Shown in pieces: positions 37,134 to 49,543 of a DNA stretch of 64,000 nt (position 1 is its first letter; each line of letters begins with the position of its first letter). The stretch covers positions 62,001 to 126,000 of the forward strand of contig CAMFKE010000010.1 of the NCBI GenBank assembly GCA_945957395.1, in the 5' to 3' direction. The notes under the pieces are model-generated. The model had not been told where the DNA came from, made no database searches, and saw only the letters and a program-made list of their open reading frames with translations. A program made the position numbers and the translations under genes. Source of the DNA: an uncultured Opitutia bacterium. Lineage in GTDB: Bacteria > Verrucomicrobiota > Verrucomicrobiia > Opitutales > UBA953.

Positions 37134-38576
37134 TTAGGCGATGATGCCCAGGGGCTGCATCGTCTTCCAGAGGCCGCGGGTGAAGTCGGGGATGTTCACG
37201 GGGCAGGAGCCGGTGCCGACGGAGCGCGCGGAGAGCTCGAGGATGGAGCTCCAGGAGGCGGCGTCGTAGGCGGTGCTGTCGGGCGTGGTGCCGTTCTTGA
37301 TGCACTCCAGGTGGCGGTACATCATCACGAAGTCCATGCCGCCGTGGCCGGCGCCCTTGGAGGCTTCCTTGAGGCGGTTGATGAGGGGGTGCGTGAACAT
37401 TTCGCGCATCTTCTTCATGTCGGCGTCCTCCAGCCAGGAGTGCGAACCGTGCGGCACGGCCAGGCCGTACTTCTTGCCGTCATCGAGGGCGAGGCGCGCG
37501 GGGTAGTCGAAGAAGGTGCCGCCGGTGCCGGAGAGGGCGTTGATGCGGCTGTAGGGGCGCGGCGAGATCACGTCGTGCTGGAGCATGATGGAGCGACCCA
37601 GCTCGGTCTTGATGATCGTGGTGTTCATGTCGCCGCAGATGTACTTCTCCTCGTTATGGATGCCTCCGTTGGGATTGTTCTTCTTGCGGTAGGCGGACAG
37701 GCCGGCTTCGGGCGAGGAGACCGACACGAGGAACTTGAACTGGTCGCCGCGGTTGACGCCGAGGTACTGGGCGACGGGGCCCAGGCCGTGCGTGGGGTAA
37801 AGGTTGCCGTCGAGGCGGTGGTGGTAGGCGCGGCGCCAGTCGCCCTCGGTGCCGAGCTGGTAGAGCATCCAGCGCAGGTCGTGGATGTAGGCGCACTCCG
37901 CGTGGGTGAGCTCGCCGAAGACGCCGTTGCGGGCCATGTTCAGCACGAACAGCTCGTTCTCGCCGTAGCAGCAGTTCTCCAGCATCACGCAGTGGCGCTG
38001 CGTGCGCTCGGAGGTGTCCACGAGGCGCCAGCAGTCGTCCACCGTGACGGCGGCGGAAACCTCGACGAAGGCGTGCTTGCCGGCCTCCATGGCGCCCACG
38101 GCCATGGGGACGTGCCATTCCCACGGGGTGGCGATGATGACGACATCGATGTCGTCGCGCTTAACCAGCTCCTCCCAGGAGTCTTCGGCGCCGCCGTAAA
38201 CGGCGGGGGACTTGCCGGTGGCCTTCATCACGATGTCGGCGGCCATCTCGGCGCGCTCCTTGCGCAGGTCGCACACGGCGGTCACCTCGACGAGCTTGGT
38301 GTGCAGGGCGTCGCGCATCAGCGAGGTGCCGCGGCCTCCGGGGTGGCCGCCGCCGAGGATGGCGACGCGCACCTTTTCCAGGGGCTTGGTGGTCAGGTCA
38401 TGCACGGGCTTCTGACCGGCCGGACGCGGGCGCGTGGCGCCGATGTCGAGCTTGTCGGACTGGGCGGAGGAGGAGACGCCGTATTTGCCGGCCTGCGCGG
38501 AGGCGGCGCCGAAAAGGCCCATGCCGAGTCCGGCGATGGCGGTGTTACGAAGGAAGTCGCGACGGGAGGTGCTCAT
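37134..38576 (-). CDS. Tat-exported GH109-type glycosidase (Gfo/Idh/MocA fold)
   Basis: A 480-residue NAD-dependent enzyme of GH109, whose characterised members include alpha-N-acetylgalactosaminidases. A Tat signal is present (STSRRDFLRNTAIAGLGMG). The dinucleotide motif reads AILGGGHPGGRG near 72, followed by EVSAAVTVDDCWRLVD, LENCCYGENELFVLNMAR, and HRLDGNLYPTHGLGPVAQYL near 250-270, a hallmark of GH109. Generic sugar dehydrogenases share the fold, but these blocks support GH109. GalNAc removal fits mucin-glycan use. The upstream region is shared with bioA and includes the dyad at 38701. Confidence 0.88.
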   Translation of the reverse strand: MSTSRRDFLRNTAIAGLGMGLFGAASAQAGKYGVSSSAQSDKLDIGATRPRPAGQKPVHDLTTKPLEKVRVAILGGGHPGGRGTSLMRDALHTKLVEVTAVCDLRKERAEMAADIVMKATGKSPAVYGGAEDSWEELVKRDDIDVVIIATPWEWHVPMAVGAMEAGKHAFVEVSAAVTVDDCWRLVDTSERTQRHCVMLENCCYGENELFVLNMARNGVFGELTHAECAYIHDLRWMLYQLGTEGDWRRAYHHRLDGNLYPTHGLGPVAQYLGVNRGDQFKFLVSVSSPEAGLSAYRKKNNPNGGIHNEEKYICGDMNTTIIKTELGRSIMLQHDVISPRPYSRINALSGTGGTFFDYPARLALDDGKKYGLAVPHGSHSWLEDADMKKMREMFTHPLINRLKEASKGAGHGGMDFVMMYRHLECIKNGTTPDSTAYDAASWSSILELSARSVGTGSCPVNIPDFTRGLWKTMQPLGIIA

Positions 38577-38700
38577 AAGGAGGTGGATGTGACGGGGTTG
38601 GGATCAGGGCCTCGGCCTTTGCACGACCGGACCGGCTGTGTCGCCTCAATGCCCTGTCGCGACGGGAAATCCAATCCTGATTTATCGGCGGGCGTACTGC

Positions 38701-38728
38701 GTTAAGCATGGCGCGCTTTTCGCTTAAC
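38701..38728 (+). promoter_or_regulatory. Candidate biotin-repressor (BirA-type) operator
   Basis: A perfect dyad GTTAAGC - 14 bp - GCTTAAC lies 49 bases before bioA. Known BirA sites have half-sites like TTGTTAACC separated by 14-16 bp, so spacing and six of seven inner positions match. The BirA gene is not in the window, so the assignment is inference. Confidence 0.55.
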
Positions 38729-38777
38729 ATTCAAAAAACAGGGGCCACGGTGGGCCGACGCAGCCGAAAAAGCCCCC

Positions 38778-40148
38778 ATGACCGACCACGCCACGCCCAG
38801 CGCCAAGCAGACCGCCGAGACCGACGCGCTCGACGCACGGCATTCGTGGCACCCGTTCACGCAGATGCGCGAGTACCTGGCGAACCCGCGCGTGCACATC
38901 GTGCGCGGCGAGGGCTGCAGCCTCGTCGACTCGGAGGGCCGCGAGTACCTCGACGGCACGGCCTCGCTCTGGACAAATGTGCACGGACACAACCACCCGG
39001 AGCTCAACGCCGCCATCATCGATCAACTCGGGCGCGTCGCGCACACGACGCTGCTGGGGTTCAACCACCCGCCCGCCGCCGCGCTCGCGGAGAAGCTGGC
39101 CGGGCTCACCGGCGGCGCCCTCCCCCGCTCCTTCTACACCGACAACGGCTCCTGCGCCGTCGAGGTGGCGCTGAAACTTTCCTTGCAGTACCGGCAGCTC
39201 GCCGGCGAGGCGCAGCGCACGGGCATCATCGCCATGGAGAACGCCTACCACGGCGACACCTTCGGCACCATGTCGGTGGGCGACAACGGCGTGTTCCACG
39301 GCCGGTTCAAGCCGTGGTTCTTCGCCTGCGACCGATTCCCCGCCCCCGACTACTGCGAGTTCGACGGGCGCGTGGTGCGCGACCGCTCCGCCGACTCTCT
39401 CGCCGCGCTGGAGCGCCTGCTTACGCAAAAGGGAGCGAGCACCTCGTGCCTCATCCTGGAGCCCGGCATCCAGGGCGCCGCCGGCATGCTGCTGCAGCCG
39501 CCGGGCTTCGTGAAGGCCGTGGCGCAACTCTGCCGCCGGCACGGCGTGCACCTCATCCTCGACGAGGTGTTCACGGGCTTCGGTCGCACGGGCGACCTGC
39601 TGGTGTGCCATCGCGAAGGCGTGACGCCCGACATCCTCGTGCTGGCCAAGGGGCTCACGGCAGGGTACCTGCCGCTGGCCGCCACGCTCTGCACCGAGGC
39701 GATCTACGAAAAATTCCTCGGCGCGCAGGACGAGTGGCGCGCCCTGTACCACGGGCACACCTTCACCGGCAACCCGCTCGCCTGCGCCGTCGCCCTCAAG
39801 TCGCTCGAACTGCTGCGCCCCCTCGTCGAGTCCGGAGAACTGCGCCGCAAGGCCGCGCTGTTCGGCAAGCTCGTGGCGGAGCACTTTGAAAACCACCCGT
39901 GCGTATCTGAAATCCGCCAACGCGGGTTCGTCGCCGCGATCGCCCTGAAGCCGGCGCGCCCGGGCGAAACCTGGGCGGTCAACGACCGCACCGGCTACCG
40001 CGTGAGCCTCGCCGCGCGAAAGCACGGGCTGCTCATCCGTCCGCTCGGCGACACCGTCCTGCTCGTGCCGCCCCCGGCCATGTCCGACGACGAGCTGCGC
40101 CGCCTCTGCGCCGGCACGCTCGCGGCGATGAACGAGGTGCTCTCCTGA
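38778..40148 (+). CDS. bioA: Adenosylmethionine--8-amino-7-oxononanoate aminotransferase
   Basis: A 456-residue class III PLP aminotransferase making 7,8-diaminopelargonate from KAPA. N-terminal text [13 protein letters not shown] is typical of BioA, as are [46 protein letters not shown] and the Schiff-base Lys in [11 protein letters not shown]. Start is the first ATG with a family-like N-terminus. It heads the bioABD operon, with bioB 59 bases later. Confidence 0.95.
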   Translation: MTDHATPSAKQTAETDALDARHSWHPFTQMREYLANPRVHIVRGEGCSLVDSEGREYLDGTASLWTNVHGHNHPELNAAIIDQLGRVAHTTLLGFNHPPAAALAEKLAGLTGGALPRSFYTDNGSCAVEVALKLSLQYRQLAGEAQRTGIIAMENAYHGDTFGTMSVGDNGVFHGRFKPWFFACDRFPAPDYCEFDGRVVRDRSADSLAALERLLTQKGASTSCLILEPGIQGAAGMLLQPPGFVKAVAQLCRRHGVHLILDEVFTGFGRTGDLLVCHREGVTPDILVLAKGLTAGYLPLAATLCTEAIYEKFLGAQDEWRALYHGHTFTGNPLACAVALKSLELLRPLVESGELRRKAALFGKLVAEHFENHPCVSEIRQRGFVAAIALKPARPGETWAVNDRTGYRVSLAARKHGLLIRPLGDTVLLVPPPAMSDDELRRLCAGTLAAMNEVLS

Positions 40149-40207
40149 AAACCGCCGCCCCGTTTGCCTCCCCGCCCCTCTTCAATCTTTCATCCTCCCA
40201 CTTCGCC

Positions 40208-41341
40208 ATGCCGTACACCCTCGAACAAGTCCGCGCCATCTACGAGCTGCCGCTCACCACGCTCATCTTCAAGGCGCAGGAGGTGCACCAGAAGCACCAG
40301 GACCCCGCCGGCGTGCAGCTGTGCACGCTCAAGTCGATCAAGACCGGCGCGTGCCCGGAAGACTGCGCGTACTGCCCTCAGTCCTCGCGCAACAACACCT
40401 TCGTGGAGGCCGAGGCGCTCATGGAAACCGACGCCATCCTGAAGGACGCCCGCGCGGCGGCCGCCTCCGGCGCCACGCGCTTCTGCATGGGCGCCGCCTG
40501 GCGCCAGGTGCGCGACGGACGGCAGTTCGACTCCGTGCTGGCCACCGTGCGCGGCGTGAAGGCGCTGAACCTGGAGGTGTGCTGCACCCTGGGCATGCTC
40601 AACGCCGACCAGGCGAAGAAGCTCAAGGACGCCGGCTGCGACGTGTATAACCACAACCTGGATACCTCGCGCGAGCACTACTCCAAGATCATCACCACGC
40701 GCACCTACGACGACCGCCTGCAGACCCTCGCCAATGTGCGCGAGGCCGGGTTGGAAGTCTGCTCCGGAGGCATCCTCGGCCTGGGCGAGACCGTGGACGA
40801 CCGCCTCAAGATGCTCCGAGAGTTCGCCAACATGACGCCGCCGCCGGACTCCGTGCCCATCAACGCGCTCGTCGCCGTGAAGGGCACGCCGTTGGAGAAC
40901 AACAAGTTCGTGGACACCTTCGAGTTCGTGCGCGCCATCGCCACCGCGCGCATCCTCATGCCCAAGTCCATCGTGCGCCTGTCCGCCGGACGCACCCAGA
41001 TGAGCGACGAGACGCAGGCCCTCTGCTACCTCGCCGGCGCCAACTCCATCTTCCTGGGCGACAAGCTTCTCACCACCGAGAACCCCGACAAGAACGACGA
41101 CCTGGACCTGCTCAACCGCCTGGGTCTGCACCCGATGCACCCGGACGACGCGCGCCGCATCCACCGCGAATCCGGCGAGGCGCCGGTGTTCGACCCGGCC
41201 ACCGTGGCGCCCGCGCAGACGGGCTCCGGCAAGGTGAAGATCAAGTACGCCTCGGACGAGGAGATCGCCGAGCACGCCCACGAGCTCAACGACCAGGGCA
41301 CCTGGGCGCGCCCCTGCACCTCCGGCTGCGACCACCACTAA
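40208..41341 (+). CDS. bioB: Biotin synthase
   Basis: A 377-residue radical SAM enzyme that inserts sulfur into dethiobiotin. The [4Fe-4S] ligands are Cys49, Cys53 and Cys56 ([13 protein letters not shown]). Further motifs are [21 protein letters not shown] and [11 protein letters not shown] with the [2Fe-2S] Arg. Nothing is missing. The C-terminal CTSGCDHH tail is a plausible extra metal site. BioD follows after the heptad array at 41367-41435. Confidence 0.96.
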   Translation: MPYTLEQVRAIYELPLTTLIFKAQEVHQKHQDPAGVQLCTLKSIKTGACPEDCAYCPQSSRNNTFVEAEALMETDAILKDARAAAASGATRFCMGAAWRQVRDGRQFDSVLATVRGVKALNLEVCCTLGMLNADQAKKLKDAGCDVYNHNLDTSREHYSKIITTRTYDDRLQTLANVREAGLEVCSGGILGLGETVDDRLKMLREFANMTPPPDSVPINALVAVKGTPLENNKFVDTFEFVRAIATARILMPKSIVRLSAGRTQMSDETQALCYLAGANSIFLGDKLLTTENPDKNDDLDLLNRLGLHPMHPDDARRIHRESGEAPVFDPATVAPAQTGSGKVKIKYASDEEIAEHAHELNDQGTWARPCTSGCDHH

Positions 41342-41366
41342 GCGGGCCGCCGGCATTGCCGGCGCT

Positions 41367-41435
41367 GTTTCAGGTTTTCCGTTTCAGGTTTGAAGCGGCC
41401 TGAGCCTGAAACCTGACACCTCCAACCTGACACCT
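41367..41435. repeat. Inverted heptad array between bioB and bioD
   Basis: Left units GTTTCAG GTTTTCC / GTTTCAG GTTTGAA (41367-41394); right units TGAGCCT GAAACCT / GACACCT CCAACCT / GACACCT (41401-41435), which are the inverse type. Loop GCGGCC. The GTG start of bioD follows 4 bases later. Confidence 0.9.
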
Positions 41436-41439
41436 TTCA

Positions 41440-42132
41440 GTGAAGACCCTTCTCATCCTCGCCAACGACACCGGCGCCGGCAAAACCCGCGTCACCGGCG
41501 CGCTGGCCGGCATGTTCGCCGCCTACGGTCACGCCGTGCAAATCGTGAAACTGGTGGAGACCGGCGTCGCCGCCGGCGAAACCGGCGACGCCGAAACGGC
41601 CGCCACGCTGGCGCGCGAGACCGCCGCGCTCTTCGGGCAGCCCGCGCGCGTGACGGCGCACACGCTGTTTTCCTTCACCCAGCCGCTCACGCCCACGGTG
41701 GCGGCCTCGCGCGACCGCAAGCCGTTCAGCAAAACCCTGCTGCGCGAGGCGCTGGAAGCGCTGCCGGCGCAAGGAGCGGATTTCCGCATCCTGGAAACGG
41801 CCGGAGGTCTGGCCGTGCCGGTGGACGCCGACGGCTCCGACTGGACCGACTTCGCGCTCGAGATCGCTCCGGACGCCGCGGTGGTGGTGCTGGAGGACCG
41901 GCTCGGGGCCATCAACCAGGCGCGCCTGACGGCCGCCTATGTGAAGGCCAAGGGCGTCGCCAGGGCCGGCTTCTGGCTGAACGCCGCCAAGCCCGTCGCC
42001 GACGATCTGCGCGCCATCAACCGCACGCACCTGGCGCCCACAGGGCTGCCCATCCTCGCCGACACCGCGCACGGGGACACCGCTCCGCGCCTGCCGGCGG
42101 GCTCGCCGCTCACCGCGCTTTTCACGGCCTGA
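41440..42132 (+). CDS. bioD: Dethiobiotin synthetase
   Basis: A 230-residue P-loop carboxylase that closes the ureido ring of biotin. The Walker A reads NDTGAGKTRV (9-18), with the characteristic KLVETGV block, LETAGGLAVPVD and LEDRLGAINQARLT. The start is a GTG directly after the right arm of a heptad array. Together with bioA, bioB and the distant bioF, the late biotin pathway is complete; early bioC/H genes are not seen. Confidence 0.93.
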   Translation: MKTLLILANDTGAGKTRVTGALAGMFAAYGHAVQIVKLVETGVAAGETGDAETAATLARETAALFGQPARVTAHTLFSFTQPLTPTVAASRDRKPFSKTLLREALEALPAQGADFRILETAGGLAVPVDADGSDWTDFALEIAPDAAVVVLEDRLGAINQARLTAAYVKAKGVARAGFWLNAAKPVADDLRAINRTHLAPTGLPILADTAHGDTAPRLPAGSPLTALFTA

Positions 42133-42172
42133 CGCGACGACCGACCCCGCCAGGGAACCGGGCGGCGGGCTT

Positions 42173-42898
42173 TCAATAGAAGAGCGCCACCGCCGTGATG
42201 TTGTCGGGGCCGCCGCGACCGTTGCCCAACTCCACGATGCGCGAAACGAGCGCCTTGGGGTTGGGTGCGGCCGGTATGGCGGCGGCGATCTCGGCGAACT
42301 TCTGCGTCTTGGTGACGCCGTCGGAGTAGAGCAGAAAACAGGAGGAAGGCGGGGTGGCGAAGCTCCCGCGCTCCACCAGGAGTTCCACCGGCTGCCCGAT
42401 GCACTGGGTGAGCGTGTGGTGGTAGGCCGCCGGGATGGAGTCGGCGACGCCGGGCCCCTGCGCGTCCAGCATCTCCTGCGCTAGCGTGTGATCGCGCGTG
42501 AGGCGGCTCCAATTCCCCGCGGGAGGGAAGAAGCACAGGCCGCTGTCGCCCACATGGCCCAGGCTGAGCCGACCGGGAAGCGCGCGCACGGCGGTGAGCG
42601 TGGTGCCGATGCCGGTGCCCGGAGCGACGCGACCGCCCTCGGCCTGAACGATCCGGTTGACGCGGGTGAACACCGCCTGCCAGTCCGGATCGGCGTCGCG
42701 CGGCAACGCGCGCACTTCGAGCAGAAGCGCCTCGAGCGCCACGCGCGAGGCGAGCTCGCCGCGAGGCAGGCCGCCGAGTCCGTCGGCCACGGCGAAGAGC
42801 CCGAGCTCGGGGGCGCACAGGAAGCCATCCTCGTTCATTTCGCGCACCCGACCGCGATCGGTGATGCCGGCGGAGGCGACAGGGAGGTTGGCAAGCAT
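42173..42898 (-). CDS. PP2C-type serine/threonine phosphatase
   Basis: A 241-residue metal-dependent phosphatase. PP2C motifs are intact: RGRVREMNEDGFL near 16, FAVADGLGG near 35, TTLTAV, HVGDSG near 108, LLYSDGVTK and the final RGGPDNITAVAL. No transmembrane segment or sensor domain is present, so it is a stand-alone cytosolic phosphatase, perhaps opposing a Ser/Thr kinase outside the window. It sits 84 bases after glgB on the same strand. Confidence 0.92.
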   Translation of the reverse strand: MLANLPVASAGITDRGRVREMNEDGFLCAPELGLFAVADGLGGLPRGELASRVALEALLLEVRALPRDADPDWQAVFTRVNRIVQAEGGRVAPGTGIGTTLTAVRALPGRLSLGHVGDSGLCFFPPAGNWSRLTRDHTLAQEMLDAQGPGVADSIPAAYHHTLTQCIGQPVELLVERGSFATPPSSCFLLYSDGVTKTQKFAEIAAAIPAAPNPKALVSRIVELGNGRGGPDNITAVALFY

Positions 42899-42981
42899 GT
42901 CGGGTTTCCTAAACGGTCGGCGCGGGGCGTGTAAAGATTGCGTGGCGGCCGAAGGGCGAATGGGCGACGGCGCCCGGGCGA

Positions 42982-45198
<2,217 letters not shown>

Positions 45199-45352
45199 CG
45201 GGGTCTGAAAGGGGAAGGGGTAATCGGAAATCGAGGACGACGGAGCGCCGTCGGCGGGAGTGCGCAAAGTGCCGCCGGCCTTGCGTCGAGACAAGGGCAA
45301 AGCCCGGAGAACAAACGGGGCAACACCGCCGTTTTCCGCCTTGTCGGCGAGG

Positions 45353-47602
45353 ATGCGGGCCCCAAGCTGCGCCCTCGTGTACACCCGATGGTTGCTTGCG
45401 GCGGCTTGCCTCGCCGTCACCGGACCGGCTTTCGCCCAGGAAGCCGCGCCGGCGGCGCCGACCCCGGCCCGCGCGGCACCGGAGCCGAACCAGCCCGCCT
45501 TCTCCGGCGCGCTCTCGGTATCGGGCGACAAGCGCACGATCGTCGCCATCCCCGACGAATACGGCAACCCCACCCTCTTCATGCCCGGCGCCCAACTCGA
45601 GGCGCAACGCATCATCTACGACAAGCAGGACCGCAAGGCCACCGCCGAGGGCGAAGTGAAGGTGGACCTCTCCCGTCGCGAGGGCTTCGCCGGCCTGCGC
45701 GCGGTCGCCGACGGCGCCGAATATCGCGCCGACCTGCGCCGGCTCGACACCGGATATGTGCGCCTAGGACATCCCCCGGTCTATGTCGAAGCCGGCAAGG
45801 TGACCGTCGAGACCGCCACCGCGAAAGTGGACACCTCGCGCGCCTCGCTCGACCGCGTGCGACTCTACTACAACGAACCGGATTTGGGCGTCATCTCCGC
45901 CTCGGCGACCAAGGTCAGCTACGACACCGCCTCGGACACGCTTTCCGCGAAGGAAGTGACCTTCCGCATCGGCCCCGTACCCGTGTTCTACCTGCCGTCC
46001 TATACGCAGGAGGGCCTGGACATACCGCCCATCGATCCGGAAATAATCGCCGGCAGCACGAACCGCTACGGCCCCTTCCTGCAGACCACCACCTTCTACA
46101 CGGCCTCCAAACGCTGGCAGCCCGGCCTTCTCCTGGACGGATACGGCAAGGCCGGCGTGCTCGCGGGCCCGGCCTTCCGCTACGACACGCTCAAGCCGGC
46201 CTCCGGCGAGACGACCTCGTACAACGCGATGAAGGGCGACCTTCGCGTGGGCTTCATCTCGGATCACTCGGACCGCGGCACCGACCAGTTCGGCAACGCC
46301 ATCCCCGAGTTCCGCCACTTCGTCGAATGGCAGCACAAGCAGACCATCGCCGACACCGTCGAGATCACCAACTCCCTGCACTGGTGGAGCGACCCTCTCG
46401 CCACACGCGACCTGCGCCGGCGTCTTTTTAACGAGAATCAGCAGCCGGACAACTTCCTGGAGATCGTCTACCCGGACCGTGATTTCTATGCGTCGGCCTT
46501 TGTGCGCCACGCCCCCAACGAGTTTCAGGATGTGAACCAGCGCCTCCCGGAGGTGCGCTTCGACCTTAACCCGCGCGAAATTTCCGACACGCGCATCTAT
46601 CAGCGCGGGCACATCTCCATCGCCTACCTTCGCGAGGAGGCCTCCGACGAACTCACCGCCCTGCCCGGCACGTTCGACGACACGCTGGCAACCCCGCGCA
46701 TCGACGCTTACTACGGTCTCACCCGGCCCGTCACGCCCGACCCGGCGTTCGCCATCACCCCCGTGGCCGGCGTACGCTCCACCACCTGGTTCGACGCGAT
46801 CAACGGCGACCCGACCTACTCGCGACTCGCCGGCCAGGTGGGCTTCGACGCCCAGGCCGTGGCCAACGGCAAGTGGGATTACGACAACACCGTCTGGGAA
46901 ATCCGCGGCCTGCGACACCTGTTGCGCCCGCTCGTCCAGTACCGCTATCTCCCCGGAGCCACCGAGGGCGCCTCGCGCATCCCGCAAATCGACCGCTGGA
47001 GCTTCCTCACCGCCCCACCCCCCATCGACCTTCAGCAGCGCCGCGACACGGACGAACTGCATGAGACGCAGATTCTGCGACTCGGCCTGGAAAACCTTTT
47101 CCAGACTCGCGACACCGAGTACGGATCTCGCGACCTTCTCGGCCTCGACATCTATCAGGACATTCGGGAAACCGACCGCCCCGGCGAACGCACACTCTCG
47201 GACACTTACATACGCCAGAAATTCACCCCCGCCTACTGGCTGGAGTTCGAAATGTATGAGCGCATCAGCCCCTATACCGGCAAGCTCAACGAACTCTCCA
47301 CGCAGACCACCATCACCGACGGAGACCGTTGGAAACTGCGATTCGGCACGCAACACGTCTCCGATGTGGCCCGGATCGACCAGCTTCTCCTCGGCTGGGA
47401 ATACCGCATCGACAGCCAATACGCCCTGAGGACCCTTTGGCGTTTCGACGCCGACTCCGGCACGCTGGCCGAGCAAAGCTACGGCGTCGTCCAGCAACTC
47501 GGCCACTCATGGCAGCTGGAATACAGCATCGGCCACAGCCGCAATGCGCGCACCGACTCCGGCACCCGATTCAGCGTGCACCTGCGCCTCAACACCTTCT
47601 AG
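45353..47602 (+). CDS. LptD/OstA-like LPS-assembly outer-membrane protein
   Basis: A 749-residue exported protein (signal peptide ALVYTRWLLAAACLAVTGPAF). After the N-terminal OstA/LptA-like region (EYGNPTLFMPGAQLEAQRII, RATAEGEVKVDL) comes a beta-barrel rich in amphipathic strands, with VPVFYLPSYTQEGLDIPP (the common LptD F-YxP motif) and AGVRSTTWF. This supports LPS or lipid export to the outer membrane, so the organism is diderm. Sequence similarity of LptD outside Proteobacteria is weak, hence moderate confidence on the exact name. It starts 154 bases from glgB (divergent). Confidence 0.78.
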   Translation: MRAPSCALVYTRWLLAAACLAVTGPAFAQEAAPAAPTPARAAPEPNQPAFSGALSVSGDKRTIVAIPDEYGNPTLFMPGAQLEAQRIIYDKQDRKATAEGEVKVDLSRREGFAGLRAVADGAEYRADLRRLDTGYVRLGHPPVYVEAGKVTVETATAKVDTSRASLDRVRLYYNEPDLGVISASATKVSYDTASDTLSAKEVTFRIGPVPVFYLPSYTQEGLDIPPIDPEIIAGSTNRYGPFLQTTTFYTASKRWQPGLLLDGYGKAGVLAGPAFRYDTLKPASGETTSYNAMKGDLRVGFISDHSDRGTDQFGNAIPEFRHFVEWQHKQTIADTVEITNSLHWWSDPLATRDLRRRLFNENQQPDNFLEIVYPDRDFYASAFVRHAPNEFQDVNQRLPEVRFDLNPREISDTRIYQRGHISIAYLREEASDELTALPGTFDDTLATPRIDAYYGLTRPVTPDPAFAITPVAGVRSTTWFDAINGDPTYSRLAGQVGFDAQAVANGKWDYDNTVWEIRGLRHLLRPLVQYRYLPGATEGASRIPQIDRWSFLTAPPPIDLQQRRDTDELHETQILRLGLENLFQTRDTEYGSRDLLGLDIYQDIRETDRPGERTLSDTYIRQKFTPAYWLEFEMYERISPYTGKLNELSTQTTITDGDRWKLRFGTQHVSDVARIDQLLLGWEYRIDSQYALRTLWRFDADSGTLAEQSYGVVQQLGHSWQLEYSIGHSRNARTDSGTRFSVHLRLNTF

Positions 47603-47623
47603 CGGACAGCAGGAAGCGCCGCC

Positions 47624-48637
47624 ATGCCCTCCGCGACCGAAACGCCCCCTGACGAGCTCTCGGGCGACGCCCTCGCCGGGCGCACCGACCACCCGATACG
47701 CCTGCCCGTGTTCGAGGGACCGCTCGACCTGCTGCTCTACCTGATCCGCAAGAACGAGATCGACATCCACGACATCCCCATCGGCACGGTGATGCGCCAG
47801 TACCTGGAGGTGCTGCGCGGCTATGAACGGATGAACCTCGATGTGGCCGGCGAGTTCTTCGTCATGGCGGCCACCCTCATGTACATCAAAAGCCGCATGC
47901 TGCTGCCCCCCGAGAAGGTGGCCGCCGGCGAGACCGGAGACGAGGAGGCCGCGGAGCAGGAGGAAAACCTCGACCCGCGCTGGCAGCTGGTCCGCCAACT
48001 CATCCAGTACAAGCGCATCAAGGAATCGGCGGGATATCTGCACGCGCTCATCGAGGCGCGCCAGGGATTCGCGCAGCGCGTCGTGCCCCCGCCCTCGCAG
48101 GAAAGCGACGAGCGCCCGGTCGCCGGCGCCGACCGCATCGAGATCTGGAACACCTTCAACGAAATCCTGCGGCGGCTCTCCCAACGCGCCATGCCCGGCG
48201 AGATTCACGCCGAGAGCGTGACCATCACGACGCGCATGGAGGACATCCTCTCGCGCCTCTCGCGCGAACCCTCCTTCACCTTCACCTCGCTGCTTCCCGA
48301 GCGGCCCACCATCCCCTTCCTCGTCGCCACCTTCCTCGCCTGCCTCGAGCTCGCCCGCCTCGGCAAGCTGATGCTCGATCAGACCGGCAACTTCGACGAC
48401 ATCCTCTGCCGCGAACGCCCGGCCGACGACCCCCTCTTTCTCCACAGCGACGCGCCCGCCGACGCCGAGTCGGCCCCGCCATCCGAGCCCACCGAGGAGC
48501 CCCACGAGGAAGCGGAGTTCATGGACGACGAGGATGACGACGACTTCGAGGAAGACGACGAGAGTCTCGAGGAGGACCACGAGGCTCCGCCGGTGAAGGA
48601 CGACCCGACCTCGCCCGAAGAAAGCCGTCCGCTCTGA
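47624..48637 (+). CDS. scpA: Segregation and condensation protein A
   Basis: A 337-residue ScpA, the kleisin of SMC. The N-terminal text LPVFEGPLDLLLYLIRKNEIDIHDIPI is diagnostic, with YLEVLRGYERMNLDVAGEFFVMAATLMYIKSRMLLP after it and the C-terminal winged-helix end FLACLELARLGKL. A long acidic, Glu/Asp-rich tail (EDDDEDDDDFEEDDESLEED-like) is unusual in length. ScpB is not in the window. It follows lptD by 21 bases with an AGGA 12 bases upstream of the ATG. Confidence 0.94.
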   Translation: MPSATETPPDELSGDALAGRTDHPIRLPVFEGPLDLLLYLIRKNEIDIHDIPIGTVMRQYLEVLRGYERMNLDVAGEFFVMAATLMYIKSRMLLPPEKVAAGETGDEEAAEQEENLDPRWQLVRQLIQYKRIKESAGYLHALIEARQGFAQRVVPPPSQESDERPVAGADRIEIWNTFNEILRRLSQRAMPGEIHAESVTITTRMEDILSRLSREPSFTFTSLLPERPTIPFLVATFLACLELARLGKLMLDQTGNFDDILCRERPADDPLFLHSDAPADAESAPPSEPTEEPHEEAEFMDDEDDDDFEEDDESLEEDHEAPPVKDDPTSPEESRPL

Positions 48638-48751
48638 GCCGGGGTTGAGCGCCCACCCGCGCCTGAACTGCGACGGAATCGTCTTTTTCGCTTGGACACG
48701 CGAACGCTTGTGCGCCACCTTGCCGCCCACATCTCGACACCCCCACCCCCG

Positions 48752-49168
48752 ATGAGCACCGAGCCCACCCCGCCTCCGCCCCCGCCCGCCTCGAAGCCCC
48801 AGCTTCCCCCCGCCTCCAAGCCCACCCTGCCGCAGGCCCCCAAGCTTTCGCTCGCCGCCAACAAAAGCGCCGCCTCCTTCACGCCCGAGCCCTCCGCCGA
48901 CCCGTTCGCCACGGAAACGGCCCGTCCGCAACCCGCGGCCCCCACGGCCGCCTCGCTGCCCCGTCCGCCCGCCATCGGCGGTGCCTCCGCCCCCTCGGCG
49001 ACCAAGGCGCCCATCCCCGCGGCAAACGCCCCCGGCACCGTCCACGCGCCCCTCATCCCGCTGGATGAGGACGCCCCCAAGTGGACCGGCATCGCCGGCG
49101 GACTCGCCGCCGCCGTGGCCGTGGCGGCCTGCGTGCTCAGCTTCCTCGAAATCAAGCCCACGCTCTGA
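48752..49168 (+). CDS. Proline/alanine-rich membrane protein
   Basis: A 138-residue protein: a low-complexity Pro/Ala/Ser stretch (residues 1-95) and one C-terminal transmembrane helix (GIAGGLAAAVAVAACVLSFL). It would be tail-anchored in the inner membrane. I do not recognise a family. The upstream in-frame ATG at 48692 adds 20 unlikely residues. Small tail-anchored proteins like this occur before trxA in relatives only by my loose recollection, so no function is offered. Confidence 0.5.
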   Translation: MSTEPTPPPPPPASKPQLPPASKPTLPQAPKLSLAANKSAASFTPEPSADPFATETARPQPAAPTAASLPRPPAIGGASAPSATKAPIPAANAPGTVHAPLIPLDEDAPKWTGIAGGLAAAVAVAACVLSFLEIKPTL

Positions 49169-49213
49169 GTCTTCGACCAACAACACTCGAACAACCCACC
49201 GGAACATACAGCC

Positions 49214-49543
49214 ATGGCCTCCAACCGCATCATCAATCTCGACGCCGCCGGCTTCGAGAAAGTCGTCAAGTCCGCCTCCGTCCCCGTCGTCGTCGACTTC
49301 TGGGCCCCCTGGTGCGGCCCGTGCAAGGCCATCGCCCCCGTGCTCGACCAGATCGCCGACGAACTCGGCGACGCCGTCGTCATCACCAAGGTGAATGTGG
49401 ACGACAACGGTGACCTCGCCCAGCAGTTCGGCGTGCAGAACATCCCCACCCTGCTCTTCTTCAAGAACGGCACGCTGGTGGACAAGGTGATCGGCTCGCG
49501 CCCGAAGGCCGACCTCGTGACCGTCATCAAGAAGCACGCGTAA
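49214..49543 (+). CDS. trxA: Thioredoxin
   Basis: A 109-residue thioredoxin with active site WCGPC (Trp33, Cys34, Cys37) in DFWAPWCGPCKAI, cis-Pro in NIPTLLFF and the usual length and ending. It reduces disulfides in the cytoplasm. A terminator 25 bases later closes the unit. Confidence 0.97.
   Translation: MASNRIINLDAAGFEKVVKSASVPVVVDFWAPWCGPCKAIAPVLDQIADELGDAVVITKVNVDDNGDLAQQFGVQNIPTLLFFKNGTLVDKVIGSRPKADLVTVIKKHA

Noticed and set aside
40160-40207. Possible heptad-like stretch before bioB
   Set aside because: CCTCTTC AATCTTT CATCCTC CCACTTC has a faint 7-base rhythm but no second arm and too little identity to list.
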